Positions 1 to 10,819 of a DNA stretch of 22,442 nt are shown piece by piece (the first letter of the stretch is position 1; each line of letters starts with the position of its first letter). The notes below the pieces were generated by a model. It did not search any database. It worked only from the letters and a program-made list of their open reading frames with translations, and was not told the DNA's origin. The stretch is from positions 6,853-29,294 of the forward strand of contig JBBBWG010004736.1 in NCBI GenBank assembly GCA_037176905.1, in the 5' to 3' direction. The translations under genes and the position numbers were made by a program. Source of the DNA: Azolla pinnata (lineage: Eukaryota; Streptophyta; Polypodiopsida; Salviniales; Salviniaceae).

Positions 1-1300
1 CAGGGCTCACAATCTGTGTAAGTACTGATCATCATGCGGCAGAACTGCTACCAAACATGATATCCATGACCAAATTATACCCAACAACGTCAACACTTCT
101 GCCGTCAGATTGATCATTCACCATGTATGTATGTATGTATGTATTCATGCATGTAATGTGGGTATATTCACCATCATTCATCCTGTGGGACTACTGGCCG
201 GTACATGCACGTCAAGATTCCACATCATGATCATGAGATGGCGCAATCCGCCGTGCATAATTCGCATGTAAGTCGCATATGAATATGCAGCCTAATATGC
301 AATACAATTCAAGATGATTATCATGCAATGTGCATTTGGGTTCTGCGTGCTATCTCTGATCATCACGCTAATATAATTCATTTTTATTATTCCATCGCCA
401 TGATCAGGTGCACCGAGAATAACACTAAAAATTTGTGATACACGTAGATAGATAGAATGTAGCATAACATAATGCAGTGCAAAAATGCCTGATCACAAGA
501 TTGTAACATTGTTTTATGTCAGCAAGCACAATCAATTAAGTACCGTAGCAAGAGGAGGCGGCAAGCAAATTACTCACAGATTCTAATTAGACTTCTGGTC
601 CTTCAGGAGCTGCAGCAGCAAGCAGCGTGAGCCGCACAACATATTTGCAGATTGATGATGATCACGGTGCTCGAGTAGTGCAGGATGAATGGCGCGTCCA
701 TATGCAAGCAAAAATGCATCAGAAGGAATTAGGAAGGGCAACTACTACTACCACCACCACCACCACTACAACTACTACTAGAGATCGCTGTGTGAGAAGG
801 AAGGGAGGGAGGAATCTAATCTAGTGTGTGCAACAAGAACTAGTAGCAGCTGGTGTATCAAAATGCTTAACAAATCTGCCGATATCGTACTAGAGCCTGT
901 CTTGGTCTGAAACAGCTGCTGGGAGGAGGGAACTCAGCAGATGCAGCAAAGGAATGGGGAAGGAAAGATGAAGAGGTGGAGAGGGAGAGCGATGGCTACT
1001 AAATCCGGAAGCTTTTAAGAAGTGGCAGAGGGGAAGGAGAAGGAGGAATCAGAGGAAATGGGCGATTCATGGTGTCGCATGAAACGCATGATCCATCCAT
1101 CATCTCTCTCTCTAGACTTTTTAGAACAGGGTCTCACACAGACATGCAATGCATTAAAACAAACATTTTTGCATGTCATTGCCATGCATGCAAAGGGATC
1201 TGACTTTTATTTATGTTATTGTTGAGCTGACCTTTTGTTTTGATTTTTGTGTTTTGTTTTCCTCTTATTGTTTCTGTTACTCTTCTACCTCCAATTTTTG
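1..1300. other. Intergenic region, no gene recognised
   Basis: It contains a (TATG)n tract (about 122-143), an ACC/ACT trinucleotide tract (739-780), purine-rich sequence (about 915-1060) and several CATGCA words (for example 147 and 1184). Open frames here are short and cross simple repeats. Confidence 0.6.
739..780. repeat. (ACT/ACC)n trinucleotide microsatellite
   Basis: About thirteen consecutive ACT or ACC triplets. In frame they would encode poly-Thr in a short GTG-start ORF, which I do not accept as a gene. Confidence 0.8.
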
Positions 1301-1316
1301 AGGTTTGCTTTCCAAA

Positions 1317-1493
1317 ATGCTTCTTGTTCTTGTTCTTGTTCTTCTTCTCCTCCTCCTTGCTTCCAAACAATGGATCCTCACAGACTCCATATCGACTCCG
1401 ATGCCAAACACCGATCGCGCAAAAACTCGCATTGCATCAATGCATTCATCCAATGCCTTGAAGGCGTATCATCGTCTCAATGACATGCCTTGA
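1317..1493 (+). CDS. Weak candidate: 58-aa ORF with a signal-peptide-like N-terminus
   Basis: ATG at 1317 opens a frame starting MLLVLVLVLLLLLLASKQW, which looks like a secretion signal, followed by a short polar tail ending YHRLNDMP. The hydrophobic run is encoded by a TTCTTG/TTCTTC simple repeat, so it may be accidental. No known peptide-hormone motif (CLE, IDA, RALF or RGF type) is visible. No homologue is recognised, and promoter evidence is thin. Confidence 0.15.
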   Translation: MLLVLVLVLLLLLLASKQWILTDSISTPMPNTDRAKTRIASMHSSNALKAYHRLNDMP

Positions 1494-1580
1494 AGCTATG
1501 ATCGTGGAAAAGGCATATCATCGTCCATTGTGGCGAGGGTGTAAGCTGGAGGATGACTGGCGGAGGGTGTAAGCTGTTCG
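1453..1580. repeat. Short imperfect direct repeats
   Basis: The word GGCRTATCATCGTC occurs near 1463 and 1511, ATGCCTTGAAG near 1453 and 1486, and GAGGGTGTAAGCTG near 1536 and 1564. This suggests small local duplications. Confidence 0.5.
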
Positions 1581-2760
1581 ATACCCTCGTCCGCTGATTC
1601 TATTGCATTCCTCTGCCTTGCCCCTGCCCCGCACTGCAATCTACGCCAAGAAGCCTGGATGCGATCAAGCCACGCCGGAAGCATGGGCTGGAAAAGTAAA
1701 CTGCGTTTTCGTAAACTTAATCGAATCGGACCCAGGCTCTCTCTGGCACACATGCTTAATCCGTGGACCCCCCTTGCCCTCCCTCGATTAGCGCCCACCC
1801 AACCCAACGACAGCCCGACACAAAAGCAAATAACTAATTCTTACCACATGCCCCTTCTTTCACCCTCCCCCCCATGTCAACGATAATGATATGATTCTGA
1901 CACCCACCAACTGTGCACACCCACATCAACAAGAAAAAACAAAAGAAGATGGAAGCAAACCAACTTCGAATCCATCACCTTGATCCCCGATTTCGATTCA
2001 TCCTCTCTCTCCTTGTCACATTTCCAAGTGGAGCAACGCCCGTCTTTCTTACGTCTAACCCGATTCCGCTTCTAATTCCAAGATCGGTTCTTTCGATCTA
2101 CAAGAGAACCGTGATTGTGAAGCTCATCGGCACATTTTGTCTCTGCAAGTACTGTTTCTTGACGCACGAACCAACGTCCTGGTTGTGTTTGAAACAAACT
2201 ACTCCGTTTATACTTGCCGTGCGATAAGATTCAGACAAAGTTTTGCTGCCTGCTTGTAAAGATCAAACACATGCTGTGTTGCTGGCTTCATGAATGGTCT
2301 TGGCGTGTTACATACAGATCCACGACACCTCCCTACGATTGGCTTCCATCGTCAGCTGATAATTTGATGCTCCTCATCCATATGGTTTTAGTGCCACCAT
2401 GTCTATCTATCTATCTACTGAAATGCATAATAAGAACCCATGCAAATTTGATAAAATAAACCGCCCCCAACAATTAAAATTGATCCCAATCATCGTGTCA
2501 ACAGTACTTCATGATTATAAGAAGATTACCAGCTGCGTATGGAACACACGGACACTCCTCAGGTTATATATAAATATATGCGCTCCCTGGCCATCAATCA
2601 TATCCAAGTGAAGGCGCTTTAAGTAACAAATGACCCTCCATCATCTTGGCAGCACAGCAACTAATACAACAGCCAAAAACAACTTCCATTTCTCCGAAAT
2701 CCATGGACAACAAGTTCTCGAGGCCAGCTTGTACACAATCAAAATTTCACGAAAACGCCC
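1500..2760. other. Intergenic region, no gene recognised
   Basis: Mixed-composition DNA with short overlapping open frames on both strands, none with a recognisable domain. A short TCTA tetranucleotide tract lies at about 2401-2416. The part nearest 3067 is presumably the SYF1 3' UTR and downstream sequence; no strong AATAAA-type signal was found on the minus strand. Confidence 0.5.
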
Positions 2761-2762
2761 TA

Positions 2763-2996
2763 TTCATGTCGCCCACGACCTTCAATCTTCTCATGTTTTG
2801 AGCGACAAAAGTTTCCATTTTCTCCCAAAGAGATGGATAGCTTTGTATGGAGAGAGAGTTTGCTTCTCACGGAGATATAGATGTCCCTGGAAAAGCTTTC
2901 CTGGACGTACACAATGTTGTTCTCTACGGGTCTAAGCATGTCCTGAATGTGGGCTTCCGCTTCGATCGTGGTGAAAAAGAGAGGAGCAGGCCTTTT
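2763..2996 (-). other. Unassigned open frame downstream of SYF1
   Basis: A 78-codon stretch is open between TGA (2999-2997) and TAG (2762-2760) on the same strand as SYF1, within 70-300 bp after the SYF1 stop. It reads protein-like (LFFTTIEAEAHIQDMLRPVE, then NNIVYVQESFSRD), but its first Met is internal and I recognise no family. It could be part of the SYF1 3' UTR, a gene fragment, or chance. Confidence 0.15.
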
Positions 2997-3067
2997 TCAT
3001 GGGGACGAGACTCAGCTAGCAAACATGCTGCATAACCTCTTCCCATTGATTCGAAGCTAGGATAAAA

Positions 3068-6000
3068 TCACTGTTGCCTTTGCCTTTTGAACCTCTCTAA
3101 TGCGCCCATCGGCGGCTCATTGCTCTCTCTCGATCTCTGTTTTCCTCCTTCGTCATTTTGTAGCAGTTTCTTAGCTGCTTCGGCAAGATCACCATAGACA
3201 GCATCAGGCACCTTCTTCTGAGCAACCTCAATGTTTTCGTTCTCTCCATCTTCTTCCCCTTCCTCATCTTCCTCGCCAAGCTCTATCTCATCAGGATTCT
3301 TTACCTGCACACCGCTTCCTTGGATCTCTACCCCAGCACTTACGAAACCAAGTGCTCGGGTTCCGGCTTGTAATGTCATTGGAGCACCAGCTGGGGCCAG
3401 CTGGCACTCTAGAGCTGCCATCTCATCCTCGGCATGCTTAGCTCCATCCACTGCCTCCTCTGAAACCTTCCCTTGTTCTTTTTGCATGAGGTACTCCGGA
3501 AGAATGAAGTGCATCTGTGAAAATATAAGAGCAAATATAATTCATCAATGCATAGTGGTTCTCTCACATTTCTTCAGTTTGCTTAGAATCTACCAAAAGT
3601 TCTGCTTTCCAAAGAGGAGGGTCACATTCTTCTTTTGTGTGTGCTTGCTTTAACAAAGTTTTTCCATGGGAAACCGCAGAAACATTATATACATGTATAT
3701 TCATATATATTGATACGCACCTGGCTGTAGCTTGCGGAGACACTCCGCTTGATCCTTAACATCTCCCTAAAGGTGTCTTCATTCCCATGTTGTATCTCGA
3801 ACTCATTCCATTTCTGCCAAAAGTCGGTATCTGAGCGTGGGTCCGCCATCTGAGAGGCATGAATGTACACAGCACGAGCACGGTCTATCTCCCCAAGATT
3901 CCTTTCGAAATTCGCAAACTTCAGGCACATCGCCTTAACATCTTTTTCTGGAAGCCCTGACTCAATTGCTTTCTGGGCAAATTGTGAAACCATGACACCT
4001 TTAGAAGCCTTTCACGAAATTGTTCATAGAGCTATGACATGTAAAAAGCCGTTCATAAAACCGAAGAACCCAGCTACGCTTCAGAATTATATCCACTAAG
4101 GTAGGGTAAAGCTTGGCTCACATGCCTTAAGGGAGGGGTTGGACCACAGAAACTGTAAAGTAATGTCAAATGGCAAGGCCCTTAAAGGAGAGCATATCAT
4201 ATGGGACAGATCATCACATGTGGTAAGAGATCATCAAACAGCAAAAGCAGGAATGTGGCGGGGCTTCTCTTTGGCTCGGAATAAAATAGCTAAATCTAAT
4301 ACGCATGCCCATATTCTTTAAACCACAGGTCAGGATTCAAGGTTTCAAACATTTTTGCTATCATTTTCCAGATCTATGATGGTTGTGAGCTTTGTTTTCT
4401 GGTGTACAAAAAGCGTAGTTTCTTCAAATCCAATTACCCCTCAATCTAACTGCACATTCCCTAGTTTCCTTCCAGTATTAACAGTTTCTATCCTTCAGTC
4501 TATCATCCCTATCCTCACACAAGAAACATTGCCCCCAAATAGTAAGTGGATTTCATTAAGGCAGAAAACAATACTTCAACAACTGTTTCTGTGGTCCATT
4601 TCTCTCTTATTACCCTAAGCCATCTGACATTACTTTCTACAGAAATGAACCTTAGATAGTTTATTTGACATCCATTTCTCATCTTTACCTAGCATATTTC
4701 ATCATAACAGATACGGAAATAGTCCCAAGATGGAGTTTACAGTCATCCACTTCTGATTTTCACTTGTATAGTTCCTCAGTAGAAATAATAAAAGCATGGT
4801 CATAACCCCTAGATGGAGCTTACTGTCATCCATTTCTGATTTTGACCTGTTATAGTTCCTCATTATAGATACTGAAAGTAGACAGAAATAACCCCTAAAT
4901 GGGGTTTAGTGTCATCCATCTCTGGTTTTGGACTGTTATAGTTCCTCGTTATGAATAATCAAAGGAATGGGGCTAATTTCTAGACAGGAGCTTATTTCTA
5001 CAACAATATAGCAAAAGTAAAGGAAGCTTGGCAAGAGAGATGCACTGAGGCTAATCCATATTCTTCAATAAATGTTGCTGAAAACCTATGCTGCAAATTC
5101 AAGTTTGTGTTGGTGTATTTTGTGAGCATTTGTTTCGACATTCATGCTGATCTTCAAATCCACTAATTCGATTCCAAGGCCTAAACCCTCAGATTTAAAG
5201 ATGCAGCATATATAAATATGATAATGAATAGATGAATTGCCTCCAATCAAGGGTGGTGACACATAAAAAATGTGGAATTGAAAATGTAATCAAGAAACTC
5301 GTGTAACAAGAATACCTCATATATGATTCGAGTTTTTGGGACACCAAAAAACTCGGCGGCTCGTGCAATATAGATCTCATAAATACCCATTTTCTCATTA
5401 TTCGGTACTGCTTTCACTGCTCGTTCATAAACATTCATTGCTCTTCCTGCAAGGCCATAATCTTCTTCAAGTTTTGCATATTGCAGATACAAGGATTTAA
5501 CATCTTCCGCCGGTGCCTGAAGGAACATCAGTGTTAGACTTCCCAGCAGTGCATATACACCAAGCAGAAATGAAAAAAACTACCTTTTCAACAGCTTGCT
5601 CAAATAAATCTCTTGCTCTTTCAAGTTTTTTTCCTCCATACCGCTTCACAAACTTTGAGAGGTAAGTCGCCCAAATATCACGGACATGTGGATATTTGAA
5701 CACCTGCACCCCTCTCTCGTACACCTTGAATGCATCTTCAAAGTACTTATGATCCTGCAGATTTATGAAGAAAGGAGAATTCCTAAACATGTGATAACAA
5801 GCCGGAAGCTCACAAGGAATACATCTGCATACCTCAAGCAATAAAGCAAAGTTTATAATCATTTGTGGCGTTGCTATCTTCAAATCAATGATTCTCTCAT
5901 AAATAGCACGTGTGGCTTCCAATGAGCCTAAGCTCTCCACTAGATCAACATAAAAAGACCAAACTTTGAGAGACCTATAAAGCTTCATTTGAACAGGTTC

Positions 6001-7656
6001 ATCACCTTCAGCTTGGACTGCCACAAAACAAAAGGTGCGATTAGTAAACACAACCCAAAAATTTATTGCTTTTTACTCAATAAAAAAGAAACATCTTTAA
6101 TAGACCTTGCTATAGTTTAATGGAGATAAGACATTACCCCGACGTTTGACTGCGACAGATGGTTCAGTTGTAGCTCTCTCCAACAACGCAAGTGCTTTCT
6201 TGAAGTTTTTACGTCTTATCTCTGTTTCCGCCCATTCACACCAAACTGTAGCCAAATCATCGACAGTCTTATAGTTCACTTGAACTGCCTTCTCGAATAT
6301 AACCCTTGCATTCGTGATATCGTTGTGTTTCTCGTACAAATGAGCAAAAGCTATCCAAAGTGTGTGCAGCTTTCCAACTGCTTTCAGAGGATCCACTGTT
6401 CGCACTGCCTCTGTGTAAGTCAGAATTTGTCTTGCCGGGTTTTCAGCAAAGAGCTTTGCTCTCTTGTGCCATTCATGAACATTGTGTGGATTCTGCCTAA
6501 GAAGGACACTGCTCACAAGTTCTGGCCTCCTTTCCATAAGGTTCTCTAATACTGCCAATCTTAAGTTTATGTCATTTGTGTCATTCAACCAGAAATTAGG
6601 CAGCTCTCTCAGATCAGCGTCAGTGAGAGGTCCTTTTCTTTGCGATTGAACACCTTCGTTCATATCATTCAAGGGATTGTTTTTGCTTTCAGTTTCGGTT
6701 ATCTCTCCTGCATCATCGGCAGCATCCAGAGTTTCCATCTTTGCTGACAGCATACTTTCTTCAAACTGACTGTAAGCATCGAAAATCATGCTGAAATCTC
6801 GGACAGTCACGACAGTTGTCATCCCCTCTTCATAGATGTCTCTAGCCTTCTCAAACAAACCACGCCGGATGTAATAATCTGCAAGAGAGGTCCAAAGGCG
6901 GCCTACTTCATCTGTGAACTTGCGGATACCACCCCTTATAATTGCATCCACTTTGAGACCCGAAACCTCGTTGGCATGTTTTGTGAGTAAATTGCAAAGC
7001 TCCAGCCATAGCTGATGCCTAGTTTTCCCTTTTATCGATTGAAATCCTTCATCATTAAGCACTTCGGCGAGCCTCTCTGCTGCTTCTTGCCATCTTTGTG
7101 CAGATAAAAGGAACTCGATGAACTCTTCAATATGGCTGGGATCAAACTTCAAATACCTCCGGTAAACCCTAAGAGAGGTTTCAATGGGAACATCAGGTTG
7201 GCTTACAAACTTAAGGTAAGGCTCCCAGAGCCTGTCATGCTGAGTAACTGGTAACGAACACATGGCTCTATCAAAAGCTCGACGAGATCTCGTTATGAGA
7301 TTTTGATGCGTCAAGACATCGAGATACATGGTCCAAATCCTAGGCATTTTGTGCATCGTGACTAATGCTCTCTCGAACGTGTTGTTAAGATCTGCATACT
7401 GTTCATGGTGGATAGGAAGATCTCTTACCAGCTCTGTTCTCTCGCGAAGGTACGAATGCCACAGTTTGTAGCTGCCTGGTAGGGCTTTCAAAGCCCTTTC
7501 GTAGAGGATTTTCCTCTTCTTGAAAGGCGAGTCTCTGCGGGCGGCAAGGTATCGCCACCAGAGCTTCAAAGTGAAGGGATTGCGGAGAATTTCCTCTTCG
7601 AATATGAGGTCTTCGTCGGAAGGGTAAAGGTCTTGAGGTATGATGGAGGACGCCAT
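3068..7656 (-). CDS. SYF1: Pre-mRNA-splicing factor SYF1 (XAB2 family), HAT-repeat protein, six exons
   Basis: The coding exons read 7656-6138, 6017-5833, 5754-5584, 5516-5316, 3972-3721 and 3514-3068. All five introns are GT-AG (GTAATG, GTATGC, GTAGTT, GTATTC and GTGCGT donors), the phases join cleanly, and the stop is TGA, giving 924 codons. That is close to the 850-920 aa of known SYF1/XAB2 proteins. The start at 7656 is chosen because it is followed by QDLYPSDEDLIFEEE, the conserved plant N-terminus; the open frame further upstream only encodes poly-Arg from a microsatellite. The protein is a chain of half-a-TPR (HAT) repeats, for example LKLWWRYL (about residue 30), PRIWTMYL, DRLWEPYL, VWCEWAE, DIWATYLSKFVKRYG and FWQKWNEFE, up to about residue 765. 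A short linker with GFVSAGV, an acidic stretch (about 851-873) and a basic tail follow. SYF1 is a scaffold of the NineTeen/Prp19-associated complex in the nucleus and is needed for spliceosome activation; XAB2 also links to transcription-coupled repair (family knowledge). Exon 1 alone encodes 506 aa. No break is seen. Confidence 0.96.
3973..5315 (-). other. Large intron 4 of SYF1
   Basis: This 1343-nt intron separates the exons ending ...TRIIYE and beginning KAIESGLPE. The other introns are 67-206 nt, so it stands out. It holds no convincing ORF. Its middle contains the tandem repeat listed separately, which probably explains part of the expansion. Confidence 0.85.
4665..4960. repeat. Imperfect 83-86 bp tandem repeat inside SYF1 intron 4
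   Basis: Three clear copies share the words CCCxAxATGG, GTCATCCA, TCTGxTTT and TATAGTTCCTC. The GTCATCCA anchor lies at about 4742, 4825 and 4911, giving periods of 83 and 86 bp. A more degenerate fourth copy with GACATCCATTTCT lies just before at about 4667. The copies differ by substitutions and small indels, so the duplication is not recent. Confidence 0.75.
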
Positions 7657-7676
7657 AGCTGGCCCTCCCTCGCGCT

Positions 7677-7717
7677 CTCTTCTTCTTCTTCTTCTTCTTC
7701 TTCTTCTTCTTCTCTTC
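7677..7717 (-). repeat. (AAG)n microsatellite in the SYF1 5' leader
   Basis: The plus strand reads about twelve CTT/TCT units, so the SYF1 sense strand carries an (AAG)n purine tract about 20-60 nt before the ATG. Translated, it would give a run of arginines, which is an artefact of extending the frame beyond the conserved start. GA/CT-rich leaders are common in plant genes; the length of this tract is likely polymorphic. Confidence 0.85.
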
Positions 7718-8095
7718 TTCAGAAACAGAGCAGCGAAAAGCTTCGAGAGAAACAAAGTTTATGTAAATTATATTTCTGACCTTCTTATGTTTTTCTTGCA
7801 TACAATTACTCACAATTTGTCTCGCGTACTTAACTCTTTCTTTCTAATTAGAGCGAATCTCATTATGACTTTTCTATGTTGTGCTTGGCGGAACAACCAG
7901 ATCAGCCTCCGATGTAGATATGTTGAGATGCAGATCAATTGGCTCCACAATTGACTGATCACTTGAATCACGTTAAGGTGAATGACCTATATAGAGCTAA
8001 GACTCGATTTGAAGGAAGATCGAGAAAAAAAACCATGTTACAAACTTAAAAGAAAACCATAATGTTGTTTTTATTCCCTGTGACCCACTGACTTA

Positions 8096-9027
8096 TATCC
8101 CTGCAAATGTCGAGTAATTCCCTCTTGAGGCCATCTCTTCTACAATAAACTTCTTTATGTCTCCTTTTCGAAAGTTTGGTCGGAGTAGTTTCCGAGAATC
8201 CATAGAGTGAACCCGATTCCCTTCGTAGTAGATGAGGTCCCGTCTCAACGCCTCTTTGTGCTCGTCATAATCCTTTCGCTCATGTTTGGTGTTATCACAC
8301 CACCATATTTGGAGCTACTTGGTCGACCCTCTGTTTTCTTGACCATTGCGATCTTTAAGTCCTCCATCCCCTTTAAGATTTGCTTTATAGCAAATGCATC
8401 AACTCATTTCTCAACTATAATTTCTCGTGTCCGTCGTTGAGAGTCTTCCGAACTAGCTCTTGATCTTAAAGTTCAATCTAGAGTCTGCTTTTCTTCATTC
8501 TCGAGCCATTTTCTTCTTTTTGCAAATCGAGTTACAATGCTCTTTACAATTTTCCTAGGTGTTCTTGTGATTGCTTTCCGTAGTGGTATCTTCCAGTAGC
8601 ACTCCAAGGTCCTTAGAAACATAACCACTTTGTCTTGTAGGAGGATAGCCTGATCTCTTGCTAACAAATTTTTGTATTTGTTTCAAATTCACATGAACAC
8701 TTCAAGTACCTTCAGCCCTTTGTTTGGAGCTTCCACCCGGTCTTCAAATCCCATCCGAGTTGCTCTAGACGAGTCCTTGATGACATATGTGTTCTTCATA
8801 GCTTTCTCGAATGTCGCCCCAGTAGGATGTTGCACTTGGAACTCATGAATGCATCCTTGAAGTCTATCTACAACAATTCGGTTAAAGGATAATACATATA
8901 ATCCTTACGTAATTCTAAATCGTAACATTTTCGCCTTATAATCGTATCGAAAGCACGATACATCTTTTCTGCTGAATTGCCCATTACGCTGCACAAGCCG
9001 GTTCACCGCCTTAACAACCTCTGACAT
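8096..9027 (-). pseudogene. Degenerate LTR-retrotransposon gag (Ty3/gypsy-like)
   Basis: From an ATG at 9027 one frame runs to 8474, interrupted by only a few in-frame stops. It carries gag-like stretches: VVKAVNRLVQRNGQFSRKDV, then LQGCIHEFQVQHPTGATFEK, then KYKNLLARDQAILLQDKVVM, then IVTRFAKRRKWLENEE. After a frameshift zone (about 8300-8470) a second block reads CDNTKHERKDYDEHKEAL, then RRDLIYYEGNRVHSMDSR. This resembles the zinc-knuckle region (CxxCDxxxHxRxxC) followed by the conserved YF/YYxxGR segment of plant gag proteins, with the first and last Cys positions lost. Coding resemblance may continue down to about 7850. No protease, reverse transcriptase or integrase follows, because SYF1 occupies the place of pol. 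It is an old, truncated, inactive copy. The Ty3/gypsy assignment is inferred from pattern memory. Confidence 0.6.
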
Positions 9028-9309
9028 TGCTCGTTACTCTTAAAGTATCATTTTGAATAACATCATCATGTTTATTATTTTGGGATGGTTCTCCATCTCC
9101 GTGTCACATGTTTCACGTCGAGCTCACCAAATGTCATAGAATTTGGGCTAACAGCTCTAAAATCCTTGTGTCTAGGTGGAACCACTAGGGTTCTAAACCG
9201 AGAGATGGACAAATTGTTGAGAGATCAAAAGAAATATGGTTTTAATTTTGGAAGGTTACTACAACGATGTCCCCAAATTATGAGAACAAACTAGAATAAT
9301 GTATAGAAA

Positions 9310-9560
9310 TTAATGAGGGAGTTAGGGCTTTGAATATTTGAGACTAGATTTGATTAAGAGATGTTACATAGATCAAGGTTTAGGAGAAGAGAAGTTAGGG
9401 TTCATAAAAGAGATTAGAAAATATTGACATTAACAAAGGGATTAGGGTTCAAAAGACTAGAGATAGAAATTAGAAGAGAGATGAAAATTAAAAGAGGTTA
9501 CAGTTAGATGAGAATTAGAAGATATTTAAGGTTTAACAATCAGGTGTTAGGGTTTTGGAA
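9310..9560. repeat. TTAGGG-rich purine tract
   Basis: GTTAGGGYTT, GATTAGGGTTC and related words recur among AGATTAGAA words. They are irregularly spaced, so this is not a true telomeric array. It lies upstream (minus orientation) of the gag remnant and may be part of its LTR or leader; read on the minus strand it is AACCCTAA-rich. Confidence 0.45.
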
Positions 9561-9599
9561 ATAGGTGTTATGGTTTTAATAATGTATATTAAGACTTAT

Positions 9600-10430
9600 T
9601 CTCCACCTCTCCTCCTCTTGCTCCACTTCGCTTACAGACAATGCAGTGGTCGTCGTAGAAAAAGCAAGGGAAAAAATAGCTCGAATAGGAAAAAAAATAA
9701 AAAAAAGTAAGAAAAAACAGCTAAGAGGGGTCAAGCTTCAGACCTGTGCTATTAAAAGCACATACCTTATCCACTGTACAAACAATTTATTTATTTATTT
9801 ATTTTATTTGCCACAGACTTTAAGGTCGTCCTACATCTATTCCTTCTAAAAGGTGAAATTCGTGCCATCAAACTTTCTTAGACTTATTTTGGATGAGCTA
9901 GTGTTGTGTGGTTAATCGCACACAAAATGAAAAATGAATACAACGCAGTTTCGAAAAATTTATGAATGTCCTATGATAATGACGAGGGCTTCACAAACTT
10001 TCCAATCATTTTTATAGTATCTCAAACTGATATGCGGAGACTAACTTATACAAGAAAAAAAGAAAAACAAAAGAAAAACAAAAGAAAAAAGAGGTAATTT
10101 GTAGATATCCCAGATGTGAAGAATCACTCTAGATGTAACAAATATATAAACAAATATAAATTAATTATAATTTGTTAGTTGAGAAAAGCCACGTGTGTGT
10201 TGATCAAGTTGTATTAAACATGGCATAGGCTAAAAGGTAGGCCTTTGTCTTAGCTAGGCTTATCCATATCGTACTCAGCTTAACCATATTGTACTCGTTC
10301 GATGAGTTTACACTCCGCCATGCAACTCGTGTAAATTGGAGTTTCCATGTAACTGTAGTGAAGCTCTAGTTTAACATGAAGATTTGGAGGAAGGGACCTA
10401 GAGAGCACTAGAAGTGAGGAATAATCTCGT
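9600..10430. other. AT-rich intergenic DNA, no gene recognised
   Basis: It contains A-rich tracts (9656-9715), a (TTTA)n tract near 9785-9808 and an AAAGAAAAAC repeat (10055-10092). No conserved coding stretch is seen on either strand. Confidence 0.5.
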
Positions 10431-10436
10431 CAAGTC

Positions 10437-10815
10437 GGGGCTCTAAGGAACCCTAATCTCTCATCCAATCCTAAAGCTCTCACAAACCCTAATTCTCCGA
10501 AATACCCTAATCAGAATTAGATCTCTCTTAAACCTTAAATCTCTCAAGAAAACCTGAACCCTAGACTGGCTTAAAACACTATTTCCAAAAAACCCTAATC
10601 CTAATCTAGGAAAGGAAAGTCATATAAAAGCTTTTTGGAGCCCTAATCCAAAGGAAGCGCTCTCAGGAATCGAAGCAAAAACCCTAAATCTCTCAGTAAT
10701 CCCAAGCTCCCCAAACCCCTAAATTTCTCAATACTCCCAATCTTCCATAAAACCTAAATTCTAAAGCCATAGGATACTAATCTAATCTAATCAAAGCCTA
10801 CCTCACTAAACGAGA
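10437..10815. repeat. CCCTAA-rich tract, possible old LTR leader
   Basis: AACCCTAAT, ACCCTAAATCTCTC and similar words recur about a dozen times at irregular spacing, with a TATA-like CATATAAAAGC at about 10621. Such telo-box-rich sequence is usual in plant 5' leaders and in some LTRs. Its orientation is opposite to that of the 9310-9560 tract. Confidence 0.4.
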
Positions 10816-10819
10816 AACC

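Noticed and set aside
1496..1807. Minus-strand 103-codon frame
   Set aside because: Low-complexity composition in a moderately GC-rich stretch; no domain and no promoter.
6280..6549. Plus-strand 89-codon frame
   Set aside because: Antisense to SYF1 exon 1, with no independent support.
7403..7813. Minus-strand frame with a poly-Lys run overlapping SYF1 exon 1
   Set aside because: It is a shadow frame of SYF1 created by the (AAG)n tract.
9310..10815. Interstitial telomere array
   Set aside because: The TTAGGG/CCCTAA words are irregular and separated by unrelated sequence, unlike a true telomeric repeat.
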